Below, piece by piece: positions 1 through 7,999 of a stretch of DNA of 64,000 nucleotides (position 1 is the stretch's first letter; every line of letters starts with the position of its first letter). The stretch comes from Bauldia sp963759235 (GTDB lineage Bacteria; Pseudomonadota; Alphaproteobacteria; Rhizobiales; Kaistiaceae). Location: positions 310,001 through 374,000 of the forward strand of contig CAVWYO010000001.1 in the NCBI GenBank assembly GCA_963759235.1. Direction: 5' to 3'. Both the position numbers and the translations under genes were made by a program. The notes below the pieces were generated by a model. The model saw nothing but the letters and a program-made list of their open reading frames with translations, was not told the DNA's origin and did not search any database.

Positions 1-703
1 TGGCGTAGACGATGGTGGCGATGATCGACGACACCGGGCCGAACCCGAACAGAAAGAGGATCGGCACCAGGTAAGCGAAGATCGGCACCGTCTGCATCAG
101 GTCGAGCACCGGTCGCATCAGGCGCTCGAAGGTCCGCCAGCGATGGCCGGCGATGCCGAGGAGGAGGCCGCCGGCGACACCGACCGGCACCGCGATCAGG
201 ATCGAGGCGAGGGTCACCATGGCGCTCTGCCACTGCCCGAAGACGGCGAGATAGAGAAAGCAGAGGCCGACCAGGATCGCCAGCCGGCGACCGCCGGCGT
301 AGAGGCCGATGAGGGCGACGATGGCGGTGACCGCCACCCACGAGAGCGGCGGCGTCAGCTCGACCGCGTTCGATCCTTCGCCGCGGAGGAAGCCGGTCGA
401 CAGGATCGACAGCACCACGGTGTAGGGCACGTCGACCGCCGCGGCGAGCGCCCGGGTCAGGTCGGTGAAGGTGAAAATGCCGAAGCTGGCGTCGTTGACC
501 AGCCAGTTCATCGCCGACGAGATCCAGGTCTTCGCCGGAACCTCGAGATCGCGCGGATAGACCACCGCCCAGTCGGCGAAGCGATCGCCGAAGAGCCAGA
601 GCATTGCCGTGCCGGCGAAGACAGCCGCCCAGGCCGCCCGGATGACGCTCGGCCGATGGAGGCCGGGGCCGCTTTTCGAGGCGAGGGACGTGGTCATCGC
701 CAT
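1..703 (-). CDS. proW: ABC importer permease, ProW type (partial)
   Basis: Membrane permease of a glycine betaine/choline-type ABC importer. The first 234 codons are present and the C-terminus lies beyond base 1. The product has several hydrophobic segments. Its last visible stretch reads LMQTVPIFAYLVPILFLFGF, the conserved cytoplasmic loop and membrane segment of ProW/OpuAB permeases. I chose the ATG at 703; a second in-frame ATG follows two codons later. It starts 3 bases after the stop of the ATPase gene, so the two are almost certainly cotranscribed and translationally coupled. The substrate is inferred from family membership and from the ProX-like neighbour, not seen directly. Confidence 0.85.
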   Translation of the reverse strand, partial: MAMTTSLASKSGPGLHRPSVIRAAWAAVFAGTAMLWLFGDRFADWAVVYPRDLEVPAKTWISSAMNWLVNDASFGIFTFTDLTRALAAAVDVPYTVVLSILSTGFLRGEGSNAVELTPPLSWVAVTAIVALIGLYAGGRRLAILVGLCFLYLAVFGQWQSAMVTLASILIAVPVGVAGGLLLGIAGHRWRTFERLMRPVLDLMQTVPIFAYLVPILFLFGFGPVSSIIATIVYA

Positions 704-706
704 GGC

Positions 707-1726
707 TCAGCCCCTCAAAAGGACTTCGGCGACCGCGTCGCGGGTGACGACGCCAAGCCGCCGGCCTTCGGCGTCGACGACGGCGAGCGGTGCCGTCGCG
801 TCGTGCAGCCGCCCGGCGATCGCCGCGATCCGAGTGCCGGGGCCGACCTCGCCGGCGGTCGGCGCCGAACCGTTCGCCGCCGACATGATGGCGGCGACGG
901 TGAGAACCTTGGCCTGCGGCACGTCGCGGGTGAATTCGGCGACATACGACGTCGCCGGGCGCATGACCAGATCCTCCGGGGTGCCGACCTGGTCGATGCG
1001 ACCATCCTGCATGATGGCGATCCGGTCGGCGAGCCGGATCGCCTCATCGAAGTCGTGGGTGATGAAGACGATGGTCTTGTGCAGCGCCGCCTGCAGCCGC
1101 ATGAACTCGTCCTGCATCTCGCGCCGGATCAGGGGGTCGAGCGCCGAGAACGGCTCATCGAGGAACCACAGCTCCGGTTCCACCGCCAGCGAGCGGGCAA
1201 TCCCGACGCGCTGCTGCTGGCCGCCGGAGAGCTGATTGGGGTAGTCGCCTTCGCGGCCGGCGAGACCGACCAGTTCGATGATCGCCCGCGCCCGCTTTTC
1301 GCGGGTGACGCGGTCGATGCCCTGGACCTCCAGGGGAAAGCCGACATTGCCGAGCACCGAGAGGTGCGGCAGCAGGGCGAAATGCTGGAACACCATGCCC
1401 ATGCGATGGCGCCGGATGTCGATCATCTCGCGCGGCGAGGCGGCGAGAAGGTTGCGACCGTCGAAGAGAATCTCGCCGGCCGTCGGCTCGATCAGCCGCG
1501 ACATGCAGCGAACCAGCGTCGATTTGCCGGAACCGGAGAGCCCCATGATGACGAAGATTTCGCCTTGCTGGACGTCGAGCGTGACGTCGCGCACGGCCGC
1601 CACCGCGCCGATCGCCTCGACCCCGGCATCGTCAATCGTGCCGCCCGAGCGCGCCAGCACCTCGCGCTCTTTGGCGCCGTAGAGCTTCCAGACGGACTTG
1701 CAGACGAGCTTGGTCTGCGCGGTCAT
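707..1726 (-). CDS. proV: ABC importer ATPase, ProV type
   Basis: ATP-binding subunit (339 aa) that powers quaternary-amine uptake with the ProW permease. Visible motifs: Walker A GLSGSGKST near residue 63, signature LSGGQQQR, Walker B LWFLDEP, and a switch histidine in FITHDFDEA. About 70 residues follow the nucleotide-binding domain and resemble a single degenerate CBS repeat (AVVDAEGRRLGVVTRDAV); in ProV/OpuAA proteins this region senses ionic strength. A GAGG ribosome-binding site lies about 8 bases before the ATG. The binding-protein gene is upstream after a 286-base spacer, and the permease gene follows directly. Confidence 0.9.
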   Translation of the reverse strand: MTAQTKLVCKSVWKLYGAKEREVLARSGGTIDDAGVEAIGAVAAVRDVTLDVQQGEIFVIMGLSGSGKSTLVRCMSRLIEPTAGEILFDGRNLLAASPREMIDIRRHRMGMVFQHFALLPHLSVLGNVGFPLEVQGIDRVTREKRARAIIELVGLAGREGDYPNQLSGGQQQRVGIARSLAVEPELWFLDEPFSALDPLIRREMQDEFMRLQAALHKTIVFITHDFDEAIRLADRIAIMQDGRIDQVGTPEDLVMRPATSYVAEFTRDVPQAKVLTVAAIMSAANGSAPTAGEVGPGTRIAAIAGRLHDATAPLAVVDAEGRRLGVVTRDAVAEVLLRG

Positions 1727-2012
1727 GGCGACCTCGCCGCGGCGACGGTGCCGCTCTCAGTTGCCTGCCCCCACCTCGGCCGCTTCCCGCCATCGTTTCC
1801 GGTCGAGGTCGCCGGCTGAGGAGGCGGGTCGGCCGACGGGCGCACTCTCGGGAGCAACTCTTTCGCCGCGGAGCGCACCGCTATTCCTTCAGGTGCGGGA
1901 AGGCAGAAATCCGCCAATCAGGTCGCGCCACGGTGCGGACGCCGGGTCACGGGAGGGAGCGGCCGCCGTCTTTTTCCGGACAGGGGCGGCGACCGCCGAA
2001 GCGCCGGCCCCC

Positions 2013-2978
2013 CTATTCGATCCACTTCTTCCAGCGATCCTCGTTTTTCCCCATCCACTCGGCGACCACGGCGTCGACCTCCTTGCCGTCGAGATCGGCC
2101 TCGGCCACCATCTGGTTCATCTCCTCGGTCGACAGGTCGAAGGCCTTGATCGCCTTGTAGGCGCCCGGCCACTTGTCCTTGATGCCGATCCACCCGGCCT
2201 TCCAGATCGGCCCGTGCGGCTTGCCGCAGTCATAGGCGAGGTTGGGATTGGTGCCCCAGGACGGATCGGTGTAGCAGGCCGACTCGTATTCCGGGAACGC
2301 CACCCACTCGCCCTTGTATTTGGCCGGCGCCCAATGCGGCGAGTAGATCCACAACATGATCGGCGCCTGACGCTGATAAGCACTCTCCAGCTCGGCGAAA
2401 AGCGCCGCGTCGGTGCCGGCATGCACGACCTCGAAGGGCAGGTCGAGCGCCTGGACCCGTTCTTCGTCGAAGCCGCCCCAAGTCACCGGGCCGCTCAGAT
2501 AGCGTCCGTTGGGGGCGGTCTCGGGGATCGAGAACGCCGCGGCGCAGGCCGGATCCTTGAGCGCCGTCCAGTCCGGCAGGCCGGGGCATTTCTCCTTCAT
2601 GTATTCCGGGAACCACCATTCTTCTTTTGCCAGCATGCCGGTCTCGCCGAGGTTCTCGACCTTGCCGCTGGCGACGCCGTCGTTGAGGGCCTCCTGTCCG
2701 GTGGTCGCCCAGATTTCCATGGCCAGCGTCAAATCGCCGGTCTTGAGCCCGGCGAACTGGGCGAGGTAATCGGCCTGCACGTATTCGACATTGTAACCGG
2801 CCTTTTTCAGCACCTCGCCCATGATCTTCGAGCTGATGAACTGACCGGTCCAGTCGTTGAGGGTGATCTTGATCGGATCCTGGGATTCGGCCGCGGCGAG
2901 CGCCGGGGCGGTGGGCACGGTGGCCGCGGCGAGCGAGAGCAGGGCGGCGATGGTCGGCAATAGCGTGCGCGGTTTCAT
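2013..2978 (-). CDS. proX: ABC importer substrate-binding protein, ProX/OpuAC type
   Basis: Periplasmic binding protein (321 aa) for a quaternary ammonium compound such as glycine betaine, choline or proline betaine. It has an N-terminal signal peptide (hydrophobic run after MKPRTLLPTIAALLSLAA, cleavage near ALAAAES) and then the OpuAC fold with the typical start IKITLNDWTGQ. Tryptophans and tyrosines spread through the protein (for example EIWATTG and YSPHW) are the kind of residues that form the aromatic ligand cage. I chose the ATG at 2978 over an ATG nine codons upstream because GGAGGAG sits just before it (2984-2990) and the signal peptide then begins correctly. It is the first gene of the minus-strand X-V-W operon. 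Confidence 0.88.
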   Translation of the reverse strand: MKPRTLLPTIAALLSLAAATVPTAPALAAAESQDPIKITLNDWTGQFISSKIMGEVLKKAGYNVEYVQADYLAQFAGLKTGDLTLAMEIWATTGQEALNDGVASGKVENLGETGMLAKEEWWFPEYMKEKCPGLPDWTALKDPACAAAFSIPETAPNGRYLSGPVTWGGFDEERVQALDLPFEVVHAGTDAALFAELESAYQRQAPIMLWIYSPHWAPAKYKGEWVAFPEYESACYTDPSWGTNPNLAYDCGKPHGPIWKAGWIGIKDKWPGAYKAIKAFDLSTEEMNQMVAEADLDGKEVDAVVAEWMGKNEDRWKKWIE

Positions 2979-3076
2979 GGAGACTCCTCCAGCGTAAGGG
3001 CTCAAGGTCGCGCGCCGCCAGTCCCGGAAAGCCGGTCAATCCGGCCGGTCAACGTCGGGTCCCGCCCCTAGAGGCG

Positions 3077-3106
3077 ATTTGACCCTTGCGCACCGAGGGT
3101 TGTCAA
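3077..3106 (-). promoter_or_regulatory. Candidate promoter for proX operon
   Basis: On the minus strand TTGACA (3101-3106) is followed, after 18 bases, by TCAAAT (3077-3082), about 100 bases upstream of the proX start. The -35 is perfect but the -10 matches only four of six consensus positions, so this is a weak call. Confidence 0.3.
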
Positions 3107-3231
3107 CGCCGAAGACAAAACGGGTTGGCCGCGGATTGCCGATCCCGTCATTCGCGGCATTGATCCCATGTCAGCCGGCAGGAGGAGCCGGCACCAGCCC
3201 GAGATGTCCGGCCCGCTCTTTGATAACGGCC

Positions 3232-3366
3232 TCAAGACGCCCGCCACGGCGCCGTGGTTGCGAGGATGGCGGCGAGTTCCACGACGCCCTCCGCCGCGCC
3301 TGTGCGGCGGACATTGCGGCTGGATGGGACAAGCTTGGACAGGGGGATTTCTTGGACGGTGCTCAT
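3232..3366 (-). pseudogene. Truncated ParB-like nuclease/partition protein gene
   Basis: A 44-codon reading frame with a good ribosome-binding site (AAGGAG about 7 bases before ATG). The product begins MSTVQEIPLSKLVPSSRNVR, then continues RTGAAEGVVELAAIL before diverging and stopping. This opening is the beta-strand and nucleotide-contact start of ParB/RepB N-terminal domains, which in plasmid-type alphaproteobacterial ParB proteins continue for several hundred residues. Only the first ~35 residues survive here. It lies in a gene-poor stretch on the 3' side of tRNA-fMet. I infer the remnant of a plasmid-like or integrative element. The alternative, a genuine short protein, seems unlikely. Confidence 0.6.
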
Positions 3367-3661
3367 TGGACTTCTCCTTTGGACTAGTGGGTTGCGCATG
3401 CAACCCGACTAGGCCCCGCGCCAATGAGCGGAGGGTGGCGGTCAAGGCCGGAGAAGCCGGGGAGTGGTGCGGGCCGGAGACGGCCGGAGGCCGGCGACTA
3501 CCCGGTCCCCGGCTTTCCGCCCGGAGGGCTTGGCCTTGACGGCCGGGAGGCCGCAGGCCTCCTAAGCACAAGCGACAAAGTCAGCCGAAGGCTGTCCGCA
3601 TCCTCCGCGCGAGGATGGAAGCCCCCTGCCTCCGAGGGGAAGGCTCCTGGCCGGGACACTG
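3367..3661. other. GC-rich gene-free stretch with two inverted repeats
   Basis: No convincing coding sequence on either strand. Two structures are visible. At 3389-3406 GGGTTGC-GCAT-GCAACCC is an inverted repeat whose arms extend outward with CTAGT on each side, apart from one bulged base, just upstream of the ParB remnant. At about 3441-3463 and 3505-3540 is a longer imperfect inverted repeat, with GTCAAGGCC and GGCCTTGAC at its ends. Short ORFs here have no recognisable domains. Confidence 0.5.
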
Positions 3662-4467
3662 TTGCCGGCCCGGTTCAAGACAGTCCGTTTCTCCGCTGCC
3701 GGCAGAACGCGCCCGACACTGGCACCGCAGGCTGAGCTTTGGTATTCTGGGCATGAATTCAGGAATCAGACTTGCGTCTATTGTCAGCTGCGCCCGTCGA
3801 CGCCGACATGCGACCATGTCTTCGCGCGCAGTTTCTTCATCGAAGCCCGCCGGGCTCATCTGCCCAAGGCCCCGGCGTGCCGGGAATGCGGCAGCGAGAA
3901 ATCCCGGCTCGAACATTATTTGGCATCGATCCTTCCCTTCGGCGGTCGTCACACCGACGCCGACGAAAATCTCACCACGCTGGTGCCGCGCCGGCTGGAG
4001 GAGAACCAAAGGCTGCATCGGGAGCTGCGGCGGGAAGCTCGACGATCTGGACACCCGAGGCGTCGGGCCTGATCGTGAGGACGACGACGTTGCCGAACGA
4101 CGCCGAAAAGATCGAACAGCTCTTCGTCTTCGTCGGCAAAGGACTGATGTGGCACCACTGGGGCGTGCTGATCGGCCCGGACGATAACGTCCAGGTCCAT
4201 CGCCGGGGCGACGTCGATCACATGATATACGAGCAGCCCTCATGGAAGCAGGTGCGTCGAGAGCGGAACCCGGCGTACACCATTCACCGCGAGGGTGCGC
4301 AAGGCATCGAAAGACGTAGTCGCTGTGGGATTTTTGATTATGGCGGGCTGTCTAAGCGGCAATCTCCCTTCGAACGATCCCCGAGTGGCGCAATGATCGG
4401 GCCGCGACGGATTAGCGCAAGCGACCGAGTCAAGGCCGGGAGCGATGAACGCTTGAACGGCGCGTAG
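3662..4467 (+). pseudogene. Frameshifted HNH-endonuclease-like gene
   Basis: Two overlapping frames together resemble a small HNH-family protein. The first (3662-4072, TTG start) carries a CVYC ... CDHV ... CREC arrangement, the zinc-ribbon and DH of HNH nucleases, followed by ENLTTLVPRRLEENQRLHRE. The homologous continuation (TIWTPEASGLIVRTTTLP, then LMWHHWGVLIGPD and EGAQGIE) lies in another frame that is open to 4467. The switch falls near 4024-4040. Past about 4310 the similarity fades and a second frame change is possible. It has no obvious ribosome-binding site. I read this as a decayed gene of the island beside tRNA-fMet. A sequencing error at a single position is the alternative. Confidence 0.55.
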
Positions 4468-4655
4468 CACGCCGTTGCATCCCAATCCTGCCGCTGCAGA
4501 ACGGAGCTCGAAGGCATGTATTGCCGCCTGCGACTTGGCCGGCAAGGAGGTCAAAAATGATGAAGCCGACGAGGTCAGAGCAGCAGTTGCTCACTGATTG
4601 GCGTGCGGAAGCTTAGCGACACCGCTTTCTGTTCTCGAATCAAGCCCGGCCCGCC

Positions 4656-4979
4656 ATGAGAGGACGGCGCTTGCCGGGTTGCTCCATCCACGTTTACCCT
4701 CGATACGATGAGATCGTGAAGCGAGGACCGGAGCCTGTCGATGTCTGGTTTGGTGATGCGCGATTTCAGGTCACCGAGATCCTTGACAGCGGTCGCCGTC
4801 GCAATCTCGAGATAAGGCAGCGTGCGGAACGCGCTCGCGACGCCGGGCGACTATCCGAGCTGCTGAGCCGATCTCTCTGTCCAGTCAGATGGAACCGGCT
4901 GTTGACTCGTCATGGCGCTGCAAAGAAAAGTCGCGACCTCCCCGGGACACGACGGCCCTACGACATCGACGATTATTAG
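4656..4979 (+). pseudogene. Possible remnant of a conserved hypothetical protein gene
   Basis: A 107-codon frame whose middle reads VDVWFGDARFQVTEILDSGR, followed by RRNLEIRQRAERARDAGRLSELL. From memory this resembles the core of a family of uncharacterised putative nucleases (I believe DUF1780), in which such a D-x-x-F-x-x-A-x-F-x-V-x-E-I block is followed by a basic helix. The N-terminal 25 residues and everything after residue ~75 do not look like the family, so it is probably a fragment. No ribosome-binding site stands out. It could instead be a chance frame. Confidence 0.35.
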
Positions 4980-5271
4980 CTTCAGGAGGGCCGGCTTCTC
5001 TCGATAACCCACCCTAAAGCGAATGTGGCGCTGTTCTCGTCGTTGCCGGCGAGAGCAAACACGCTGGTAGGTTCCGATCCGAACAGGCGAAGTGTCATGC
5101 AACGTTAGTAGCTCACTGCCAGCGACGAGGCCATTTCGAGGTCGCCAGCAGCCGCTGTTCGCCGACAATCGGCGATCCAGGTTTTGTTAACTCGTTGTTG
5201 ACTTGGCCGGCTTCGGGGAGAGGAGCCGAAAAGCAAATTCGCGCTAAGCTTTTGACCTAGCGGGCGAAATT
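4980..5271. other. Gene-free stretch 3' of tRNA-fMet
   Basis: I found no domain-bearing frame, integrase fragment or tRNA-end repeat here. The DNA is visibly less GC-rich than neighbouring core genes. With 3060-4979 it makes up the decayed region on the 3' side of the tRNA gene. Confidence 0.4.
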
Positions 5272-5348
<77 letters not shown>

Positions 5349-5371
5349 CCAAATAAGCCAAATAGGAAGGG

Positions 5372-5387
5372 CGCCCTTGCAAGGGCG
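5372..5387 (-). terminator. Palindrome between aapJ-like gene and tRNA-fMet
   Basis: CGCCCTTGCAAGGGCG is a perfect 16-base palindrome about 75 bases after the binding-protein stop. On the minus strand it is followed by a mildly T-rich run (CCCTTCCTATTTGG). It may end the aapJ-like transcript or lie in the tRNA promoter region. The lack of a clean U tract keeps confidence low. Confidence 0.35.
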
Positions 5388-5460
5388 GCCCCGATATAGA
5401 CCCTTCGCATCCGGATTTGAAGGGCCGCGCGGCGTTTGCCGGCTATTTTTTCTTCCCGCT

Positions 5461-6498
5461 TCAGCGAATCGGCGGCGCGTATTGGATCCCGCCGAGATTC
5501 CACAACTGGTTCATGCCGCGGGGGATGCCGAGCGGCGAGTCGGCGCCGAGATTGCGGTCATAGATCTCGCCATAATTGCCGACCAGCCGCACCACGTCGG
5601 CCGCCCAGCTGTTGGTGAGACCGATCTGCTCGCCGAAATTGCCGTCGAGTCCGACCAGCCGCCGCACATCCGGCTTCTGCGAGGCGAGCGCCGCGTCGAT
5701 GGTGTCGGAGGAGACGCCGAGTTCCTCGGCGTCGAGGAGCGCGAAGTACACCCAGCGGACCAGCGTCGCCCATTTTGGATCGTCCTGGCGGACCACCGGT
5801 CCGAGCGGCTCCTTCGAGATGGCATCGGGGAGGACCAGCTGCTCGTCCGCGTTATCGAGCTGCAGGCGCTCGGCGTAAAGCTGCGACATGTCGCTCGTCA
5901 TGACGCCGCACTTGCCGCTGCGATAATCCTGCAGCGTCTCGTCCGGCGAGGCCGTCACTACCGCCTCGTAGGTCATGTTGTTGGCGCTGAAATAATCGGC
6001 GAGATTGGCCTGGCTGGTGGTGTCCGCCTGCACGCACACCGTGCTGCCGTCGAGTTCAAGGGCGGATTGTTTCCCGGTTGAACGAGGCAGCATGAAGCCC
6101 TGGCCGTCGTAATAGCTGACGCCGACGAAGGTGAGCCCGAGTTCCGTCTCCCGCCCCATCGTCCAGGTCGAATTGCGCGCCAGCAGATCGACCTTGCCGT
6201 CGGCCAGCGCAGTGAAGCGGTCGGCGGTCGACAGGGGCACATAGTCCACCTTGTCCGGATCGGCGAAGATCGCCGCCGCAACCGCCCGGCAGAAGTCGAC
6301 GTCGAAGCCCGTCCACCGGCCGGAATCGTCCGGCGCCGAGAAGCCCGGCAGACCCTGATTGACGCCGCAAACCAGGCGCCCGCGCGCCTTGACGTCGTCC
6401 AGCGTCGCCGCCGTCGCGGCGGCGGCAAGAAGGCTGGCGGCGACCAGCGCGGTCGCGGCGACCGCCGCCACCCGCCGGACGAAGACGATTTCCTGCAT
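5461..6498 (-). CDS. Amino-acid ABC transporter binding protein, AapJ-like
   Basis: Periplasmic solute-binding protein (345 aa) of the family that includes rhizobial AapJ, the receptor for the general L-amino-acid importer. It has a signal peptide (hydrophobic to about residue 32, Ala-rich cleavage site) and then the type II periplasmic-binding fold: the LxxVxxRGxLxCGVN opening, GFDVDFCRAVAAAIF, and the characteristic ARNSTWTMGRE block. I chose the ATG at 6498, preceded by a GAGAGG motif. No permease or ATPase genes (aapQMP) adjoin it, so it is an orphan receptor, or its membrane partners lie elsewhere. Confidence 0.85.
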   Translation of the reverse strand: MQEIVFVRRVAAVAATALVAASLLAAAATAATLDDVKARGRLVCGVNQGLPGFSAPDDSGRWTGFDVDFCRAVAAAIFADPDKVDYVPLSTADRFTALADGKVDLLARNSTWTMGRETELGLTFVGVSYYDGQGFMLPRSTGKQSALELDGSTVCVQADTTSQANLADYFSANNMTYEAVVTASPDETLQDYRSGKCGVMTSDMSQLYAERLQLDNADEQLVLPDAISKEPLGPVVRQDDPKWATLVRWVYFALLDAEELGVSSDTIDAALASQKPDVRRLVGLDGNFGEQIGLTNSWAADVVRLVGNYGEIYDRNLGADSPLGIPRGMNQLWNLGGIQYAPPIR

Positions 6499-6517
6499 CG
6501 CGCCTCTCCCTCGCACC

Positions 6518-6619
6518 GCTAGAGCAAAGTCCGTTCTATCGGGGCCTTTGCTCTAGCTCTTTGATTCTTCGCACTTTCCGGGCGGAAGAGTGCGCACACT
6601 TTTCCTGAAAATGCCCCTA
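6518..6619 (-). repeat. Rhizobial REP-like intergenic repeat
   Basis: The spacer between two minus-strand genes carries a 12-base inverted repeat, GCTAGAGCAAAG (6518-6529) and its complement (6546-6557). On the minus strand it also contains CTAG, GGCATTTTCAGGAAAAGTG, CCGCCCGGAAAGTGCG and AAAGAGCTAGAGCA. These are the word pattern of the small palindromic repeats scattered between genes in Rhizobiales. I recognise the pattern from memory; only one copy is in this window, so its repeat status in this genome is inferred. Confidence 0.55.
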
Positions 6620-7231
6620 GAGCTTCGCCGCCTGCAGCACCACCACCTTGGTGCCGACCGGGACGCGATCGTAGAGGTCGATCACGTCGCGGTTGACCAG
6701 GCGGAAGCAGCCCGATGACACCGCGTGGCCGATGGTGCGCGGCTGGTTGGTACCGTGGATGCGATAGACGGTGTCGCCGAGATAGAGGGCGCGGGCACCG
6801 AGCGGATTGCCCGGACCGCCGGCCATGAAGCGCGGCAGATAGGGCTGGCGCTGGATCATCTCCGGCGGCGGCCGCCAGTCGGGCCATTCCTGCTTGCGCG
6901 AGACCTTGAGGAGACCCTGCCACTGGAAGCCGTCGCGCCCGACGCCGATACCGTAGCGGATCGCCCGGTTGTTGCCCTGGACCAGATAAAGGAACCGCTC
7001 GTCGGTGTGGATGACGATGGTGCCGGGCGCCTCGTTGGTGCGGAAGAAGACCGGCTGCGGGCGATACTCCGCCGGCAGCAGCTCTTCCTCCGGCGTCGGC
7101 ACGTAGCCGGGCTCGTCGACGACGTTGAGTTCTTTGCTGCTTCGCGCCTCACCCGGCGAAACCAGCAGCTGACCGGCGAGCAGCATCGCCGCAATGATCC
7201 AAAACGCGGACTTCAGGACCGAACGTTGCAT
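6617..7231 (-). CDS. L,D-transpeptidase (YkuD domain)
   Basis: Secreted cell-wall enzyme (204 aa) predicted to form 3-3 peptidoglycan cross-links or attach proteins to peptidoglycan. An N-terminal hydrophobic segment (about residues 8-26) is a signal peptide or anchor. The YkuD catalytic motif HGTNQPRTIGHAVSSGCFR is intact, with the catalytic His, the SSGC cysteine and the following Arg. I chose the ATG at 7231, with GAGGAAAG before it, because longer frames would overlap the end of the upstream lipoprotein gene. It begins 26 bases after that gene ends, so the two are likely one operon. Confidence 0.92.
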   Translation of the reverse strand: MQRSVLKSAFWIIAAMLLAGQLLVSPGEARSSKELNVVDEPGYVPTPEEELLPAEYRPQPVFFRTNEAPGTIVIHTDERFLYLVQGNNRAIRYGIGVGRDGFQWQGLLKVSRKQEWPDWRPPPEMIQRQPYLPRFMAGGPGNPLGARALYLGDTVYRIHGTNQPRTIGHAVSSGCFRLVNRDVIDLYDRVPVGTKVVVLQAAKL

Positions 7232-7257
7232 GCTTTCCTCACCATTGAAGCCGCCCT

Positions 7258-7809
7258 TCAGGTGCATTTGACCAGGACCATGGTGCCGTATCGTTCGCGG
7301 GCGCTTTGATCGAGCCACACGGTGATCAGCACGCCGTTTTCGTCAAAGGTCACCACCCGGTCCTGAGGGAGGCCCGGTGCGCCGCGCGGCCCGATGAAGG
7401 AGCGCCCGTCGGACGTCGTCTTGACGAACAGCTCGCTCGGCTGCGACTGGTCGGCGAGATACATCATCACGCCGCCGTTCGAACCCTTGCCGATCTTGTA
7501 GGGATTGCTGCAGGCGGCCTTGGCCGCGGTCACCGTCCGGTCGCGGTCCTTGTCCTGATGATAGGACGCAAGCCCCCAGTTCCCCGGCAGCTCGGCAATA
7601 TTGACGGCAACCGCCGGCGCGGCGACCGCCACCGGATTCGGAGCCGGACCCTCCAGATTGAGGTTCGCGGTGTTGCAGGCGGCGAGCGCGGCGCCCAATG
7701 CGATCGCGGTAGAGACCGCGACGGCGGGTCTCGTCCCCACACGAGGGAAAAACCGCAGTAAACCGCGTTGCCCGGCCGCAAACGGCGGCGAAGGGTGCCC
7801 CGACATCAA
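7258..7809 (-). CDS. Predicted lipoprotein of unknown function
   Basis: A 183-residue protein with a basic N-terminus, a hydrophobic stretch (VAVSTAIALGAALAAC) and a lipobox LAAC near residue 45, so the mature protein should begin at a lipidated cysteine. An Ala/Pro/Val-rich linker follows, then a compact domain starting ELPGNWGLASYH and ending RYGTMVLVKCT. Two cysteines in the mature domain could pair. I do not recognise a named family. The unusually long N-region before the hydrophobic stretch suggests the true start may be an internal codon. Cotranscription with the L,D-transpeptidase suggests an envelope role. Confidence 0.75.
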   Translation of the reverse strand: MMSGHPSPPFAAGQRGLLRFFPRVGTRPAVAVSTAIALGAALAACNTANLNLEGPAPNPVAVAAPAVAVNIAELPGNWGLASYHQDKDRDRTVTAAKAACSNPYKIGKGSNGGVMMYLADQSQPSELFVKTTSDGRSFIGPRGAPGLPQDRVVTFDENGVLITVWLDQSARERYGTMVLVKCT

Positions 7810-7999
7810 GCGCCTCCTACACCGGCGCCTGGATTGCGACGCCCCGCCGGCGAATTGCGCGACTATAGCATCTTGCCGGCGGCGGGAAACAAGGGCTTGC
7901 GGAGCCCGCCGCCGCGACAGTTAACGTGTCAGTCGGCACCGGAGCGGACTATAACAAGCGTCGCCCGAACCGCATCAGGCAAAGGAAAAGGACAAGGGG

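Noticed and set aside
143..1819. 558-codon plus-strand frame opposite proV/proW
   Set aside because: Antisense shadow of high-GC genes. The minus strand has clear ABC transporter motifs; this frame is rich in Arg/Gly/Asp with no domains.
1723..1917. 64-codon minus-strand frame between proX and proV
   Set aside because: No ribosome-binding site or domain, it overlaps the proV start by a few bases, and has a composition typical of non-coding high-GC DNA.
3060..5271. Direct repeat of the tRNA-fMet 3' end as an att site
   Set aside because: I scanned by eye for a copy of the tRNA end and found only very short partial matches.
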